Positions 1 through 9,226 of a stretch of DNA of 64,000 nt are shown in pieces. A program made the position numbers and the translations under genes. The stretch covers positions 1 through 64,000 of the forward strand of contig JACKDL010000017.1 in NCBI GenBank assembly GCA_020633555.1. The letters run 5' to 3'. Positions within the stretch are counted from its first letter, which is position 1. The number at the start of each line of letters is the position of its first letter. Under the pieces are notes generated by a model. It was not told the origin of the DNA. It made no database searches and saw nothing but the letters and a program-made list of their open reading frames with translations. This DNA comes from Myxococcales bacterium (lineage in GTDB: Bacteria; Myxococcota_A; Bradymonadia; UBA7976; UBA1532).

Positions 1-753
1 GCCGGCAAGACCCAGCTCTTCGTGCCCAAGGTCCCCGTCCGCATGGGCGAGAACGACCGCTGGGAGCCCATGAGCCGCATGCGCGCCGTCATCAGCGACC
101 GCATGATCGAGTCGAAGCAGTACAGCGCCCACGTGCACACCTGCTTCGAGGTGGACTACGGCAAGGTCGACAAGCTGCGCCGCAAGTACAAGGACACCTA
201 CGCCGAGCGGGGCGCCAAGCTCACCTTCACCACCTTCCTGGCGAAGGCGGCCGTGAAGGCGCTGCAGGCCTTCCCCATCGTCAACGCGGCCCACGACGGC
301 GAGAACGTCATCTACCGCGGCGACATCAACCTGGGCATCGCCGTGGCGCTCGACTGGGGGCTCATCGTCCCGGTCATCAAGAACGCCGACGAGCTGAGCA
401 TGGTGGGCCTGTCGAAGAGCATCGCCGATCTGGGCGGCCGCGCCCGTGAGAAGAAGCTGAAGCCCGATGAGGTGGCCGGCCTGACCTTCTCGATCACCAA
501 CCCGGGCATCTTCGGCAGCCAGTGGGGCACGCCCATCATCCCGCAGCCCTCGGTGGCCATCCTGGGGGTGGGCACCATCGAAAAGCGGGTGAAGGTGATC
601 ACCCTGCCCGACGGCACCGACACCTTCGCCGCCAAGCTCTGCGGCTACCTCACGCTGGGCTTCGACCACCGGGTCATCGATGGGGCCGTGGCCGACCAGT
701 TCATGGGCCACATCAAGCAGACCCTCGAGACCTTCGACGACGCCGCGATGTAG
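1..753 (+). CDS. 2-oxoacid dehydrogenase E2 (dihydrolipoamide acyltransferase), C-terminal part
   Basis: The reading frame is open from base 1, so the 5' end (lipoyl and subunit-binding domains) lies outside the window and 250 codons remain. This is the catalytic acyltransferase domain of an E2 subunit, which moves the acyl group from lipoyl-lysine to CoA. The signature DHRVIDG sits near the C-terminus, with its catalytic His at bases 667-669, and SITNPGIFGSQWGTPII is the usual core segment. Whether it serves pyruvate, 2-oxoglutarate or branched-chain substrates cannot be told from this part; the central SITNPG segment is typical of the 2-oxoglutarate type. lipB and lipA follow directly, so an enzyme that needs lipoate sits beside its cofactor-making genes. 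Confidence 0.93.
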   Translation, partial: AGKTQLFVPKVPVRMGENDRWEPMSRMRAVISDRMIESKQYSAHVHTCFEVDYGKVDKLRRKYKDTYAERGAKLTFTTFLAKAAVKALQAFPIVNAAHDGENVIYRGDINLGIAVALDWGLIVPVIKNADELSMVGLSKSIADLGGRAREKKLKPDEVAGLTFSITNPGIFGSQWGTPIIPQPSVAILGVGTIEKRVKVITLPDGTDTFAAKLCGYLTLGFDHRVIDGAVADQFMGHIKQTLETFDDAAM

Positions 754-758
754 GCCCC

Positions 759-1442
759 GTGAGCGCCCCCCGCGCACTCGACGTGCGCTTCCTGGGGCGT
801 CGGCCCTACCGCCCCACCTGGGACTGGCAGCGCGCGCTGGTGGACCAGCGCAAGGCCGGCGAGGTCCCCGACACCCTGCTGCTGCTGGAGCACGACCCGG
901 TGGTCACCGTGGGCCGCAACGCCGGCACGGCCTCGCTGCTGCTGGACGAGGCGGCCTACGCGGCCCGTGGCGTCGAGCTGGTGATCACCGATCGGGGCGG
1001 CGACGCCACCTTCCACGGGCCCGGGCAGGTGGTGGGCTACCCCATCGTGGACCTGGCCCCCGACCGCAAGGACATCCGCGCCTTCGTGCGGCTGTTGGAG
1101 CAGGTGATGATCGACACCTGCGCCGACTACGGCGTGGCCGCCGGCCGCTACCCGGGCGAGCCGGGGGCCTGGCTCATGGGCGCCGACGGGCAGCCTGAGC
1201 GCAAGATCGGGGCGGTGGGCCTGCGCTTCAGCCGCTGGGTCACCCACCACGGCTTCGCCTTCAATGTCAGCCCTGATCTCGGCTACTTCGACCTCATCGT
1301 GCCCTGTGGGATCCGCGACAAGGGGGTCACCAGCCTGCAACGGGAGACGGGGCGGCGCATCCCCCTGGCCGAGGTGATGGATCGCCTGGCCCAGCACTTC
1401 GAGCGCCTGTTCGGTGCCACCCGGGTGACGGCGGGGGCCTGA
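759..1442 (+). CDS. lipB: octanoyl-[ACP]:protein N-octanoyltransferase LipB
   Basis: LipB transfers octanoate from acyl-ACP to the lipoyl domains of target enzymes, the first step of lipoate assembly in the cytosol. The GTG at 759 lies five bases after the E2 stop and gives 227 aa, normal for the family; longer upstream starts would run back through the E2 gene. The family motif RGGDATFHGPGQ is at residues 79-90. The catalytic pair is Lys149 (KIGAVG) and Cys183 (VPCGI), 34 residues apart as in E. coli LipB (Lys135/Cys169). lipA follows after 37 bases. Confidence 0.95.
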   Translation: MSAPRALDVRFLGRRPYRPTWDWQRALVDQRKAGEVPDTLLLLEHDPVVTVGRNAGTASLLLDEAAYAARGVELVITDRGGDATFHGPGQVVGYPIVDLAPDRKDIRAFVRLLEQVMIDTCADYGVAAGRYPGEPGAWLMGADGQPERKIGAVGLRFSRWVTHHGFAFNVSPDLGYFDLIVPCGIRDKGVTSLQRETGRRIPLAEVMDRLAQHFERLFGATRVTAGA

Positions 1443-1479
1443 TCGGCGATACTGCCGGGCCCTGAGGAGTCCGCGGACC

Positions 1480-2442
1480 ATGGCCGACCTGTTCCAGATC
1501 CACGAGCCGCGCGGCGTCCAGCCGCCGCAAGCCCCTGCGCCGCAAGCCCCTGCGACCGCGCCCGGGGTGGCCCCCAAGGATCGGGTGCGCCACCGCGAGC
1601 CCGGGCCCCGGCCCGACTGGCTCACCGTGCGCTACCAGCGCAACGACACCTTCAAGGAGCTGGAGCGGCTGAAGGCCGGCCTGAAGCTGCACACCGTCTG
1701 CGAAGAGGCCCGCTGCCCCAACATCGACGAGTGCTGGAGCCACGGCACGGCGACCTTCATGCTCATGGGCGAGCGCTGCACCCGCCGCTGCGGCTTCTGC
1801 GCCGTGGGCAACGATCCGGGCCCGCTGGACCCCGACGAGCCCGCCCACACCGCCGAGGCCATCCGCCGCATGGGCGTGCGCCACGCGGTGATCACCAGCG
1901 TGAACCGCGACGACCTGCCCGACGGCGGCAGCGCCCACTTCGCCGACACCGTACGCGCCATCCGCGCGGCGGCCCCCGACTGCCGCGTCGAGCTGCTCAT
2001 CCCCGACTTCATGGGCGCCCGCGCCGATGTGGAGCGGGTGCTCGAAGCCGGCGCCCACATCGTGGCCCACAACACCGAGACCGTGCCGCGCCTGTACAAG
2101 CGGGTGCGCCCACAGGCCCTGTACCAGCGCAGCCTGGACGTGCTGCGCTGGATCCACGAGTGGCCGGACGTGATCAGCAAGACCGGGCTCATGCTCGGCC
2201 TGGGCGAGCACGACGACGAGGTCGAGGCCGTGATGTGGGACCTGCGCGAGGTGGGCTGCGAGATCCTCAGCCTGGGCCAGTACCTGTCGCCCACTCCGAA
2301 GCACCTGGCGGTGGACCGCTGGGTGCACCCCGACACCTTCGCCCGCTTCGCCGAGGTGGGGCGCGCCATGGGTTTCCGTCACGTCGAGGCGGGCCCGATG
2401 GTGCGCTCCAGCTACATGGCGCACCGGGCGTTCGAGCTCTGA
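1480..2442 (+). CDS. lipA: lipoyl synthase LipA (radical SAM)
   Basis: LipA inserts two sulfurs into protein-bound octanoate to make lipoate. The 320-aa protein has both cluster motifs: the auxiliary-cluster cysteines C74, C79 and C85 (CEEARC and DEC) and the radical-SAM cysteines C100, C104 and C107 (CTRRCGFC). The C-terminus has the RSSY segment, whose serine ligates the auxiliary cluster in known LipA structures. The ATG at 1480 is preceded by a GAGGAG-like ribosome site. An N-terminal extension rich in Pro, Gln and Ala (about residues 12-32) precedes the core and looks unstructured. The gene follows lipB in one transcription unit. Confidence 0.96.
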   Translation: MADLFQIHEPRGVQPPQAPAPQAPATAPGVAPKDRVRHREPGPRPDWLTVRYQRNDTFKELERLKAGLKLHTVCEEARCPNIDECWSHGTATFMLMGERCTRRCGFCAVGNDPGPLDPDEPAHTAEAIRRMGVRHAVITSVNRDDLPDGGSAHFADTVRAIRAAAPDCRVELLIPDFMGARADVERVLEAGAHIVAHNTETVPRLYKRVRPQALYQRSLDVLRWIHEWPDVISKTGLMLGLGEHDDEVEAVMWDLREVGCEILSLGQYLSPTPKHLAVDRWVHPDTFARFAEVGRAMGFRHVEAGPMVRSSYMAHRAFEL

Positions 2443-2449
2443 GGGCCCG

Positions 2450-3766
2450 ATGAACCGTCCCACCGTCGACGCCGCGCGCCACTTCCCCGCCGCCCAGGCG
2501 CTCGCCGAGGCCGAGGCCCGCAGCCTCAGCCAGGTGGCGCTGGGCATGGTGCCCAGCCGGATCCTGGTGATCGCCTACGCGGTGCGCGACCGCATCGCCC
2601 GGGGCGAGCCGGTGGTGGAGTTCACCGTGGGTGACTTCGCGCCCGGCCAGTTCCAGGTGCCGGCGGCGCTGAAGGCCCACGCGGTGGCGGCCTACGAGGC
2701 GGACCAGACCAACTACCCGCCGGCCAACGGCCTGCTCGAACTTCGGCAGGCCATCCTGGACCACTACCGGCGGGATCTGGGCCTGGACTACCCCCTGGAC
2801 GCGGTGGTGGTCAGCTCGGGCGTGCGGCCCGTGCTGTACTCGGCCTATCGCTGCCTGCTCGACCCGGGCGAGGTGGTGCTCACCCCCGTGCCGAGCTGGA
2901 ACAACAACAACTTCGCGCAGTTGGTGGGCGCCGAGCTGGTGACGGTGCCCAGCCGTCCCGAGGACGCCTTCATGCCCACGGCCGAGGCCCTGGCGCCGCA
3001 CATCGGCAAGGCCCGGCTGCTGGTGATCAACTCGCCGCTGAACCCGGCGGGCACGGTGATCACCCGGCCGCAGATGGAGGCCCTGTGCGACCTGGTGCTC
3101 ACCGAGAACCGGCGCCGTGAGGCCGCGGGGGAACGGCTGCTGTACCTGGTCTACGATCAGGTCTACCGCATGCTCACCTTCGGCGACGCCGAGCACCTGA
3201 CGCCGGTGGCGGTGCGACCTGAGATGGCCGCCTACACCCTGTTCGCCGACGGCATCAGCAAGGGCTTCGCGGCCACGGGCCTGCGGGTGGGCTGGATGGT
3301 GGCGCCGCCCCACATCACCGACCGCATCCGCAGCCTGATGACCCACGTGGGGGCCTGGGCGCCCAAGCCCGAGCAGGTGGCCTCGGCGGCCCTGCTGGCC
3401 GACGACGGGGCCATCTCGGCCTACCTCACCGAGTTCCTGGGCGCCCTCCAGGCCCGGCTGGACCGGCTGGCCGACGCCTTCGCCGCCTGGAAGGCCGAGG
3501 GCCTGCCGGTGGACGTGATCATGCCCCAGGGGGCCATCTACCTTAGCGTGAAGTTCGACCTCATCGGCACCCCTGGCGTGCCCGACGAGGACGCCCTGGT
3601 GGAGTGGCTGCTGGACCGGGCGGGCTGCGCGGTGATCCCCTTCAGCGCCTTCGGCGACGATCACAACCCCGGCTGGGTGCGCTTCAGCGTGGGCGCCGTG
3701 AGCCTGGCCGACATCGACGCCTGCCTCGCCCGCCTGGGGCCTGCGCTGCAGGCGGTGCGCGGGTGA
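2450..3766 (+). CDS. class I/II PLP-dependent aminotransferase
   Basis: 438-aa fold-type I aminotransferase. The PLP-binding lysine is K271 in SKGFAATGLRVGW, the usual Schiff-base motif of aspartate-aminotransferase-like enzymes. Other family marks are NYPPANG near the substrate site, the NSPLNPAGT loop and VYDQVY. The Arg that binds the substrate carboxylate is likely in WVRFSVG near the end. The amino-acid substrate cannot be told. The ATG at 2450 lies seven bases after the lipA stop with a GAGGG site, so it is probably cotranscribed with lipBA; a link to lipoate itself is not evident. Confidence 0.88.
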   Translation: MNRPTVDAARHFPAAQALAEAEARSLSQVALGMVPSRILVIAYAVRDRIARGEPVVEFTVGDFAPGQFQVPAALKAHAVAAYEADQTNYPPANGLLELRQAILDHYRRDLGLDYPLDAVVVSSGVRPVLYSAYRCLLDPGEVVLTPVPSWNNNNFAQLVGAELVTVPSRPEDAFMPTAEALAPHIGKARLLVINSPLNPAGTVITRPQMEALCDLVLTENRRREAAGERLLYLVYDQVYRMLTFGDAEHLTPVAVRPEMAAYTLFADGISKGFAATGLRVGWMVAPPHITDRIRSLMTHVGAWAPKPEQVASAALLADDGAISAYLTEFLGALQARLDRLADAFAAWKAEGLPVDVIMPQGAIYLSVKFDLIGTPGVPDEDALVEWLLDRAGCAVIPFSAFGDDHNPGWVRFSVGAVSLADIDACLARLGPALQAVRG

Positions 3767-3794
3767 TCCCCGCCGCCCCGCGGGGGGCGCGCCC

Positions 3795-6053
3795 TTGAGC
3801 GGCACCGTACAACCCATCGACACCACGCCGATCCCCGGGGGCCCCGAGGCGGGCGACGCCAACTCGGCGCGCCGGCTGGGCACCTTCGGGGGCGTGTTCA
3901 CGCCGAGCATCCTGACGATCCTCGGCGTGATCATGTACCTGCGGACCGGCTGGGTGGTCGGCAACGCGGGGCTGGGCGGGGCGCTCATCATCGTGGGCAT
4001 CAGCCACGCCATCTCGCTCAGCACCGGGCTGAGCGTGTCGAGCATCGCCACCAACCGCACCGTGGGCGCGGGCGGCGCGTACTTCATGATCAGCCGGGCG
4101 CTGGGCGCCTCGGCGGGGGCCGCCATCGGCATCCCCTTGTTCTTCGCCCAGGCCCTGTCGGTCACCTTCTACGTGGTCGGGTTCACCGAGTCGCTGGGCT
4201 ACATCATCGGCCCGAACCCCCCGTGGTACCTGCAGCCCGTGCTGCTGAGCACCGCCATGAACCTGCTGCTCACGGTCATCGCCGTGCGCAGCGCCGAGGC
4301 GGCCATCAAGACCCAGTACGTGGTCATGGCCGCCATCGGCGTGTCGCTGGTGAGCTTCTTCGTGGGCCGGGTGGGGGACGACGCCATCGCCGGGCCGGCC
4401 AGCATCCAGTGGTTCACCAGCGACGGCGCCTCCTTCGCCGAGGTGTTCGCGGTGTTCTTCCCGGCCGTCACCGGGATCATGGCGGGCGTGAGCATGTCGG
4501 GCGATCTGAAGGATCCCCGACGCAGCCTGCCCCGGGGCACCCTGTTCGCCATCGGCACCGGCTTCCTGGTGTACCTGTCCTTCCCCATCGTGCTGGCGCT
4601 GAACTTCGACCTGGCCACCCTGCGGGCCAACAACCAGGCCGTCTTCGACATGGCTTGGGTCCCGCAGCTCATCTACGTGGGCGTGTGGGGGGCCACCCTG
4701 TCGAGCGCGGTGGGCAGCATCCTGTCGGCGCCGCGCACCCTGCAGGCGCTGGCCATGGATGGGCTGGCGCCGGGGGCGTTTGCGAAGGGGGCCGGGCCCT
4801 CCAACGAGCCCCGCAACGGGCTGGTGTTCACCTTCGTGCTCGCCCAGGCGGGGATCATGGTGGGCAGCCTGGACCTCATCGCGCCCGTGCTGACCATGTT
4901 CTTCCTGGCCACCTACGGCGTCACGAACCTGGCCTGCGCCCTGGAGCGCTGGGCCGCCAGCCCCAGCTTCCGGCCCACCTTCACCGTGCCGGTGATCATC
5001 AGCTTCGGCGGCGCCATCGGCTGCTTCTACGTGATGAGCATCATCAACCTGGGGGCCATGGTGGCCGCCACGGTCATCAGCGCGCTCATCTTCGGCTACA
5101 TCAACAAGCGCAACCTCAACACCACCTTCGGCGACGCCCGCCACGGCCTGTGGGCGGCCCTGGTGCGCACCTCGCTGCGGCACCTGCACGCCACCGAGTA
5201 CCACCCGCTGAACTGGCGGCCGAACCTGCTGATCTTCGGGGGGCCGGCGCGACGCCGCCGCTACCTGCTCGACCTGGGCAGCGCGGTGGTGCAGGACCGG
5301 GGCATCGTCAGCTACATGCAGCTCGTGCGGGGCAGCGTGGCCGAGCACGCGGCCGAGCGCCGCGACCTGTCGAGCCGGCTCGACGAGCTCACCGAGCACT
5401 ACCCGAACACCTTCTTCCGGGTGGACGTGGTGCCCGACGTCTACGAGGGCGTGGTCACCATCGCCCAGAGCTACGGCATCGGGAACCTGGAAGCCAACAC
5501 GGTCATGCTCGGCTGGCTGAGCAAGCGCGAGCGGGCGCCGGGCTACTTCCGCATGCTCGACGACCTGAGCCTGCTGCAGAACTCGCTGCTGCTGCTGCGC
5601 TTCGACCCCAAGCGGGGCTTCGGGCTCCAGCGCGAGATCCACGTGTGGTGGGGCGGCCTGCAGGCCAACGGCGCCATGATGCTGCTCGTGGCCTGGCTCA
5701 TCAGCAGCCACGACCGCTGGCGGGGCGCCAACGTCACCTGCGTCACCGTGGTGGACGACGAGAGCCAGGCCCAGAAGGCCAAGGCGGGCATGAAGCGGGT
5801 GTTCGAGTCGGCCCGGCTGAAGGCCAAGGCCAAGGTGCTGCTGCGCCGCCCGCACCAGACCATCGACGAGATGATGGCCGAAGAGTCGGGCGAGGCGGAC
5901 CTGGTGATGCTGGGCCTGCGCCTGCCGGGTGCCGAGGACGACGTTGAGGCGGTGTTCGACCAGTACGACGCCCGCCTGGAGAAGCTGGGCACGGTGCTGC
6001 TGGTGCACTCGGCCATGGACTTCCAGGGCTCGCCGGTGCTCTTCGACGAGTAG
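3795..6053 (+). CDS. APC-superfamily permease related to cation-chloride cotransporters (SLC12-like)
   Basis: 752-aa inner-membrane transporter. Roughly the first 430 residues carry about 12 hydrophobic helices, starting with TPSILTILGVIMYLRTGWVVG, which strongly resembles helix 1 of Na-K-Cl/K-Cl cotransporters; MAGVSMSGDLKDPRRSLPRGT is another family signature. The last ~300 residues are a soluble C-terminal region like that of SLC12 proteins. The start is a TTG at 3795 with GGGGGG eight bases upstream; no ATG lies near the N-terminal end of the homologous core. The transported ions are not known; bacterial members include amino-acid carriers. It is convergent with the YbaK-like gene. Confidence 0.85.
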   Translation: MSGTVQPIDTTPIPGGPEAGDANSARRLGTFGGVFTPSILTILGVIMYLRTGWVVGNAGLGGALIIVGISHAISLSTGLSVSSIATNRTVGAGGAYFMISRALGASAGAAIGIPLFFAQALSVTFYVVGFTESLGYIIGPNPPWYLQPVLLSTAMNLLLTVIAVRSAEAAIKTQYVVMAAIGVSLVSFFVGRVGDDAIAGPASIQWFTSDGASFAEVFAVFFPAVTGIMAGVSMSGDLKDPRRSLPRGTLFAIGTGFLVYLSFPIVLALNFDLATLRANNQAVFDMAWVPQLIYVGVWGATLSSAVGSILSAPRTLQALAMDGLAPGAFAKGAGPSNEPRNGLVFTFVLAQAGIMVGSLDLIAPVLTMFFLATYGVTNLACALERWAASPSFRPTFTVPVIISFGGAIGCFYVMSIINLGAMVAATVISALIFGYINKRNLNTTFGDARHGLWAALVRTSLRHLHATEYHPLNWRPNLLIFGGPARRRRYLLDLGSAVVQDRGIVSYMQLVRGSVAEHAAERRDLSSRLDELTEHYPNTFFRVDVVPDVYEGVVTIAQSYGIGNLEANTVMLGWLSKRERAPGYFRMLDDLSLLQNSLLLLRFDPKRGFGLQREIHVWWGGLQANGAMMLLVAWLISSHDRWRGANVTCVTVVDDESQAQKAKAGMKRVFESARLKAKAKVLLRRPHQTIDEMMAEESGEADLVMLGLRLPGAEDDVEAVFDQYDARLEKLGTVLLVHSAMDFQGSPVLFDE

Positions 6054-6054
6054 C

Positions 6055-6079
6055 CGGGCGCCAGAACGCCAGCCGCCCG
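6055..6079. terminator. possible bidirectional terminator hairpin
   Basis: CGGGCG at 6055-6060 pairs with CGCCCG at 6074-6079 between two convergent genes. The stem is short and there is no T-run, so this is only a candidate. Confidence 0.3.
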
Positions 6080-6562
6080 TTACCGCGCCACCGCCACCGG
6101 CTGCGCGCCCAGCGCCTGCACGAAGGCCTGCGGATCGAGCTGCACCAGGAAGCCGCGCTTGCCGCCGTTCACGTACACCTGGGGCAGGTCGAGGATGCTG
6201 GCCTCGACGTACACGGGCAGGGGCTTGCGCAGGCCGAAGGGCGAGGTGCCGCCCACCTGGTAGCCCGAGTGGCGCTCGGCCACGGCCGGGTCGCACGGCT
6301 CCACGGTCTTCACCGCCAGGTGTCGGGCCAGCTCCTTGGCCGACACGGCGCGGTCGCCGTGCATCAGCACCACCAGCGGATCGCCGGCGTCGGTCTGGAA
6401 GATCAGCGTCTTGATGACGCGGTGCTCGTCCACCCCCAGCGCCGCCGAGCTGGCGGCGGTGCCGCCGCGCTCCACGTACTCGTACAGGTGCGGGGTGTGG
6501 GCCACGCGCGCGGCCTTCAGGGCGCGGGTGGCGGCGGTGACGGGGAACTTCTGCTTCGCCAT
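6080..6562 (-). CDS. YbaK/EbsC-type Cys-tRNA(Pro)/aminoacyl-tRNA deacylase
   Basis: 160-aa trans-editing protein that hydrolyses mischarged Cys-tRNA(Pro) or related aminoacyl-tRNAs in the cytosol. Family marks are the N-terminal TAATRALKAARVAHTPHLYEY, the lysine in RVIKTLIFQTD, and the GYQVGGTSPFGLRKPLPVY segment that lines the active site. The length matches the family (about 155-160 aa). The ATG at 6562 was chosen because homology starts at AKQKFPVT; the frame stays open upstream but that part is not conserved-looking. Confidence 0.92.
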   Translation of the reverse strand: MAKQKFPVTAATRALKAARVAHTPHLYEYVERGGTAASSAALGVDEHRVIKTLIFQTDAGDPLVVLMHGDRAVSAKELARHLAVKTVEPCDPAVAERHSGYQVGGTSPFGLRKPLPVYVEASILDLPQVYVNGGKRGFLVQLDPQAFVQALGAQPVAVAR

Positions 6563-6684
6563 GGCGGGAGCATGGCAAAGAGTGCCCGCCCTTGCCCAGC
6601 AGAGGATGCCGGGCAGACGCCGCTTCCGGTCGTTCCGGCGGCACCATGCGGCGTATGCAGCCCGCACACCGATGGGAGGGGATC

Positions 6685-8160
6685 ATGTTCGAAGGCATGC
6701 TTCGCGCCGCCTGGGCGGCCACGGCGGCGATCGCGTTGGGGGCCTGCGTGCCCGGCGGCGGCGGGGGCGGCAGCAGCAGCTGCAGCGAAGGGGATCTGCG
6801 TCCCTGTGAGTGCCCGGACGGCACCGCGAGCTCACGCGTGTGCGGGGCCGACCGTCGGTTTGGTGAGTGTCGCTGCGCCGCGACCGAGCCCGACGCAGGC
6901 GGCATGGGCGGCGCAGGCGGCGTGGGCGGCGCAGGCGGTATGGGCGGCGCGGGCGGCGCAGGCGGCATGGGTGGCGCAGGCGGCATGGGTGGCGCGGGCG
7001 GCGCAGGCGGCATGGGTGGCGCGGGCGGTGCAGGCGGTATGGGTGGCGTCGGCGGGGCCGGGGGCGCAGGTGGGGCCGGGGGCGCAGGCGGTGCTGGCGG
7101 TGATGGCGGCGCCGGCGGCGGAGGCGCCGAGCCCCTGAGCCTGGCGGGCCCGGTGCAGAACCTGTCGGCCTTGGCCGCCCGCGAGGGCGGGTTCGAGCCC
7201 TGCTTCGCCGACACCTACGTCGAGGACATCGACCACGTGGGCATGCGGGCGCAGTGCAACCAGGACGTGGTGCTGGTGGGCTGCCGGCGGGCCGGCGAGG
7301 TGGACTTCCAGCTCGCCGCCATGGGCCTGCGCGATCAGGTGTTTCAGGCGGTGCCCGACGAGGTCGAGGCGACCCACCCGCACAACGGCAGCGCGTGGTA
7401 CTTCGGGCCAAGGTTCTCCTTCGGCTTCGCGCCCGAGGGGGCGGTGGTCTCCCGCAATCAGTGCGACACGGCCGATGCTCGCTCCGGTGACCGGCTCTGT
7501 TGGCACACCGGCATCAACTCGGGCGGCTACCGCTGCGGGGCGGACATCAGCTTCGACGCCGACTTCGAGCGCGTGGTGATGCACCGGCCGGGGCCCTTGT
7601 GTGTGCCCGACGAGGTGAGCTGCGACGGCATCGACAGCGACTGCGACGGGCAGGTGGACGAGGGGCTGGACTGCGCCGTCGTGGAGCGGACCTTCGCGGG
7701 GCCGCGGGTGGATCTGCCCGTGGCGACGGTGGAGGCCATGGGCTTCGCCCGCTGCCACACCAGCACATATGCCGACGAGTTCGCCGGGTTCCGGCTGGCG
7801 GCCGACTGCCCCAACGAGGTGCTCTTGGTGGGCTGTCGGCCCGTGGGCGAGGACACCCTGACCGTGGCGGCGATGGGCGTGCGCGACGAGGTGTTCCAGA
7901 TGGTGCCGGGCCAGCCCTCGGCCGCCCATGACCACAACGGCACCGCCTGGTACTACACCGACGGCCACTCCTTCGGCTTCGCGCCGCAGGGCGCCCTGGT
8001 GGAGCGCAACAGTTGCGACACGGGCAACGTCCAGGGGGACCTGCGCCTGTGTTGGCACGACAGCGAGCCCTTTGGTGGGTTCCGCTGCGGCAGCAGCCTG
8101 TTCTTGAACGAGAACCGCGACTGGGAGCGGGTGGTCTTCCAGCGCGCTGGGGGCCTCTGA
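6685..8160 (+). CDS. Gly-rich lipoprotein with two repeat domains and a MopE-type metal-binding motif
   Basis: 491-aa exported protein of unknown function. ATG 6685 has a strong GGGAGGGG site four bases upstream. The signal peptide ends in a lipobox, LGAC, so it is likely anchored to a membrane on the surface or in the periplasm. Residues ~71-147 are a low-complexity GGMGGAGG tract. Two homologous ~130-residue domains follow; each has a VLLVGC-like strand, DxVFQ, HNGxAWY, FSFGFAP and an NxCDT...LCW segment. Between them lies CDGIDSDCDGQVDEG (residues 313-327), the repeat of the putative metal-binding MopE family. Paired cysteines suggest disulfides, fitting export. Confidence 0.82.
   Translation: MFEGMLRAAWAATAAIALGACVPGGGGGGSSSCSEGDLRPCECPDGTASSRVCGADRRFGECRCAATEPDAGGMGGAGGVGGAGGMGGAGGAGGMGGAGGMGGAGGAGGMGGAGGAGGMGGVGGAGGAGGAGGAGGAGGDGGAGGGGAEPLSLAGPVQNLSALAAREGGFEPCFADTYVEDIDHVGMRAQCNQDVVLVGCRRAGEVDFQLAAMGLRDQVFQAVPDEVEATHPHNGSAWYFGPRFSFGFAPEGAVVSRNQCDTADARSGDRLCWHTGINSGGYRCGADISFDADFERVVMHRPGPLCVPDEVSCDGIDSDCDGQVDEGLDCAVVERTFAGPRVDLPVATVEAMGFARCHTSTYADEFAGFRLAADCPNEVLLVGCRPVGEDTLTVAAMGVRDEVFQMVPGQPSAAHDHNGTAWYYTDGHSFGFAPQGALVERNSCDTGNVQGDLRLCWHDSEPFGGFRCGSSLFLNENRDWERVVFQRAGGL
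6895..7125 (+). repeat. coding tandem repeat encoding GGMGGAGG-like units
   Basis: Degenerate GGC/GCA/ATG triplet repeats encode a flexible Gly/Ala/Met linker after the lipoprotein signal and Cys-rich N-terminal segment. Such tracts are slippage-prone and may vary between strains. Confidence 0.75.
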
Positions 8161-8191
8161 GACGCGCTGGGAGGCCCCGGCGCCTGCCGGC

Positions 8192-8962
8192 TCAGTCGTC
8201 CTCGGGGTTCCAGACGAAGATCAGCGCCGCATTGGCCTGGAGCACCCGGCCGCTGTCATCGCCGTCGTTCAGGCTGGGGCTCAGGTAGCTGCCCTCCACG
8301 TGCACCTGCAGCCAGCTCGCCAGGCCCACGGTGAGCAGGGCGCCGGCGCTGTGGTCGAACCAGTGGGGGCCCAGGATGGCCTGGAAGGCCGTCGAGAGCG
8401 GGTCCCAGCGCCACCACGGCGCCAGGTGCAGCCGCTCGCCGAGCTGCACGCCCACGCTGACGCCCAGCGGCATGGCCACCCGGCTCCAGCGGGCGTCGTC
8501 CCCGGCCTCCCAGCTCTGGTAGTGGGCGCCCAGGGTCAGCCCCAGGTTCAGTCCGCTCTCGAAGGTGTGGTTGAACAGGCCGGTGGTCATCTCGAACTCG
8601 AAGGCGTCCAGGGGCGTGTCGTCGCCGCCCTCGCCCCAGGCGAACTTGAAGACGGTCATCCGCCCGGGGCGGGGCGGCACCACCTCGTAATCGTAGCTGA
8701 CGGTGCCTGAGCGCCAGCCCTCCCCCAAGGCTTCCCGGATGGCCGTGTCCCGGGCGTTGACGGCGTTGTCGTTGGTGGCCACCGCCGCCAGGAACGCGCC
8801 CCAGGGGTCCAGGATGTTCAGGGTGTTCATGCGGATGGTGGCCTCGGGGCCACCGTCCACCTTCACCTGTTGGATCTGCTGGCCCACGCCCACGCCGCAC
8901 GCGGTCAGGGGCAAGATCAGCGCGAGGAGCGCGGCGGGCGCGGGCAGGCGGAGGGTGCGCAA
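8192..8962 (-). CDS. predicted lipoprotein, possible outer-membrane-associated protein
   Basis: Up to 256 aa; function not recognised. The N-terminus is a hydrophobic signal ending in a lipobox, LTAC, with Gly-Val-Gly after the cysteine. The rest has alternating hydrophobic/aromatic strands (for example LGLTLGAHYQSW and LHLAPWWRW) that would suit a small beta-barrel or beta-rich surface protein. The start is a TTG at 8962 without a convincing ribosome site, so the exact N-terminus is uncertain; a lipobox after ~22 residues supports it. It stands alone, convergent with the Gly-rich lipoprotein gene and divergent from the oxidoreductase. Confidence 0.65.
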   Translation of the reverse strand: MRTLRLPAPAALLALILPLTACGVGVGQQIQQVKVDGGPEATIRMNTLNILDPWGAFLAAVATNDNAVNARDTAIREALGEGWRSGTVSYDYEVVPPRPGRMTVFKFAWGEGGDDTPLDAFEFEMTTGLFNHTFESGLNLGLTLGAHYQSWEAGDDARWSRVAMPLGVSVGVQLGERLHLAPWWRWDPLSTAFQAILGPHWFDHSAGALLTVGLASWLQVHVEGSYLSPSLNDGDDSGRVLQANAALIFVWNPEDD

Positions 8963-9226
8963 GGGAGGCCGCCAGGTTGAGGTCGTGGGGTGAAGGCTGC
9001 GGTCAGGGGGGGCGGCGCGTCAACGGCGGGCAGCGGGGGGCGCGGTGGCTGAGGCTCGGGGCCTCAGATGACGGGCTCGGTGTTGATGTGCTCGGCGTCC
9101 ATCGGGGGCTCCTGGGTCGATTCGGAGGACCGGACGGTGCCGGCGATGGGGTCTGACACGCAGCGCGCCGCGGTTTCGATCTATCCTGCGGAGGATTTCT
9201 CGCCCGCCCGCCCCCGGAGGTGCCCC

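Noticed and set aside
2267..4165. 632-aa minus-strand ORF over the aminotransferase and transporter
   Set aside because: Low-complexity shadow; both genes on the plus strand have clear family motifs.
3684..7214. 1176-aa antisense ORF covering the transporter and YbaK genes
   Set aside because: Low-complexity His/Gln/Arg/Gly-rich translation caused by the third-codon GC bias of the transporter on the other strand; no homology by eye.
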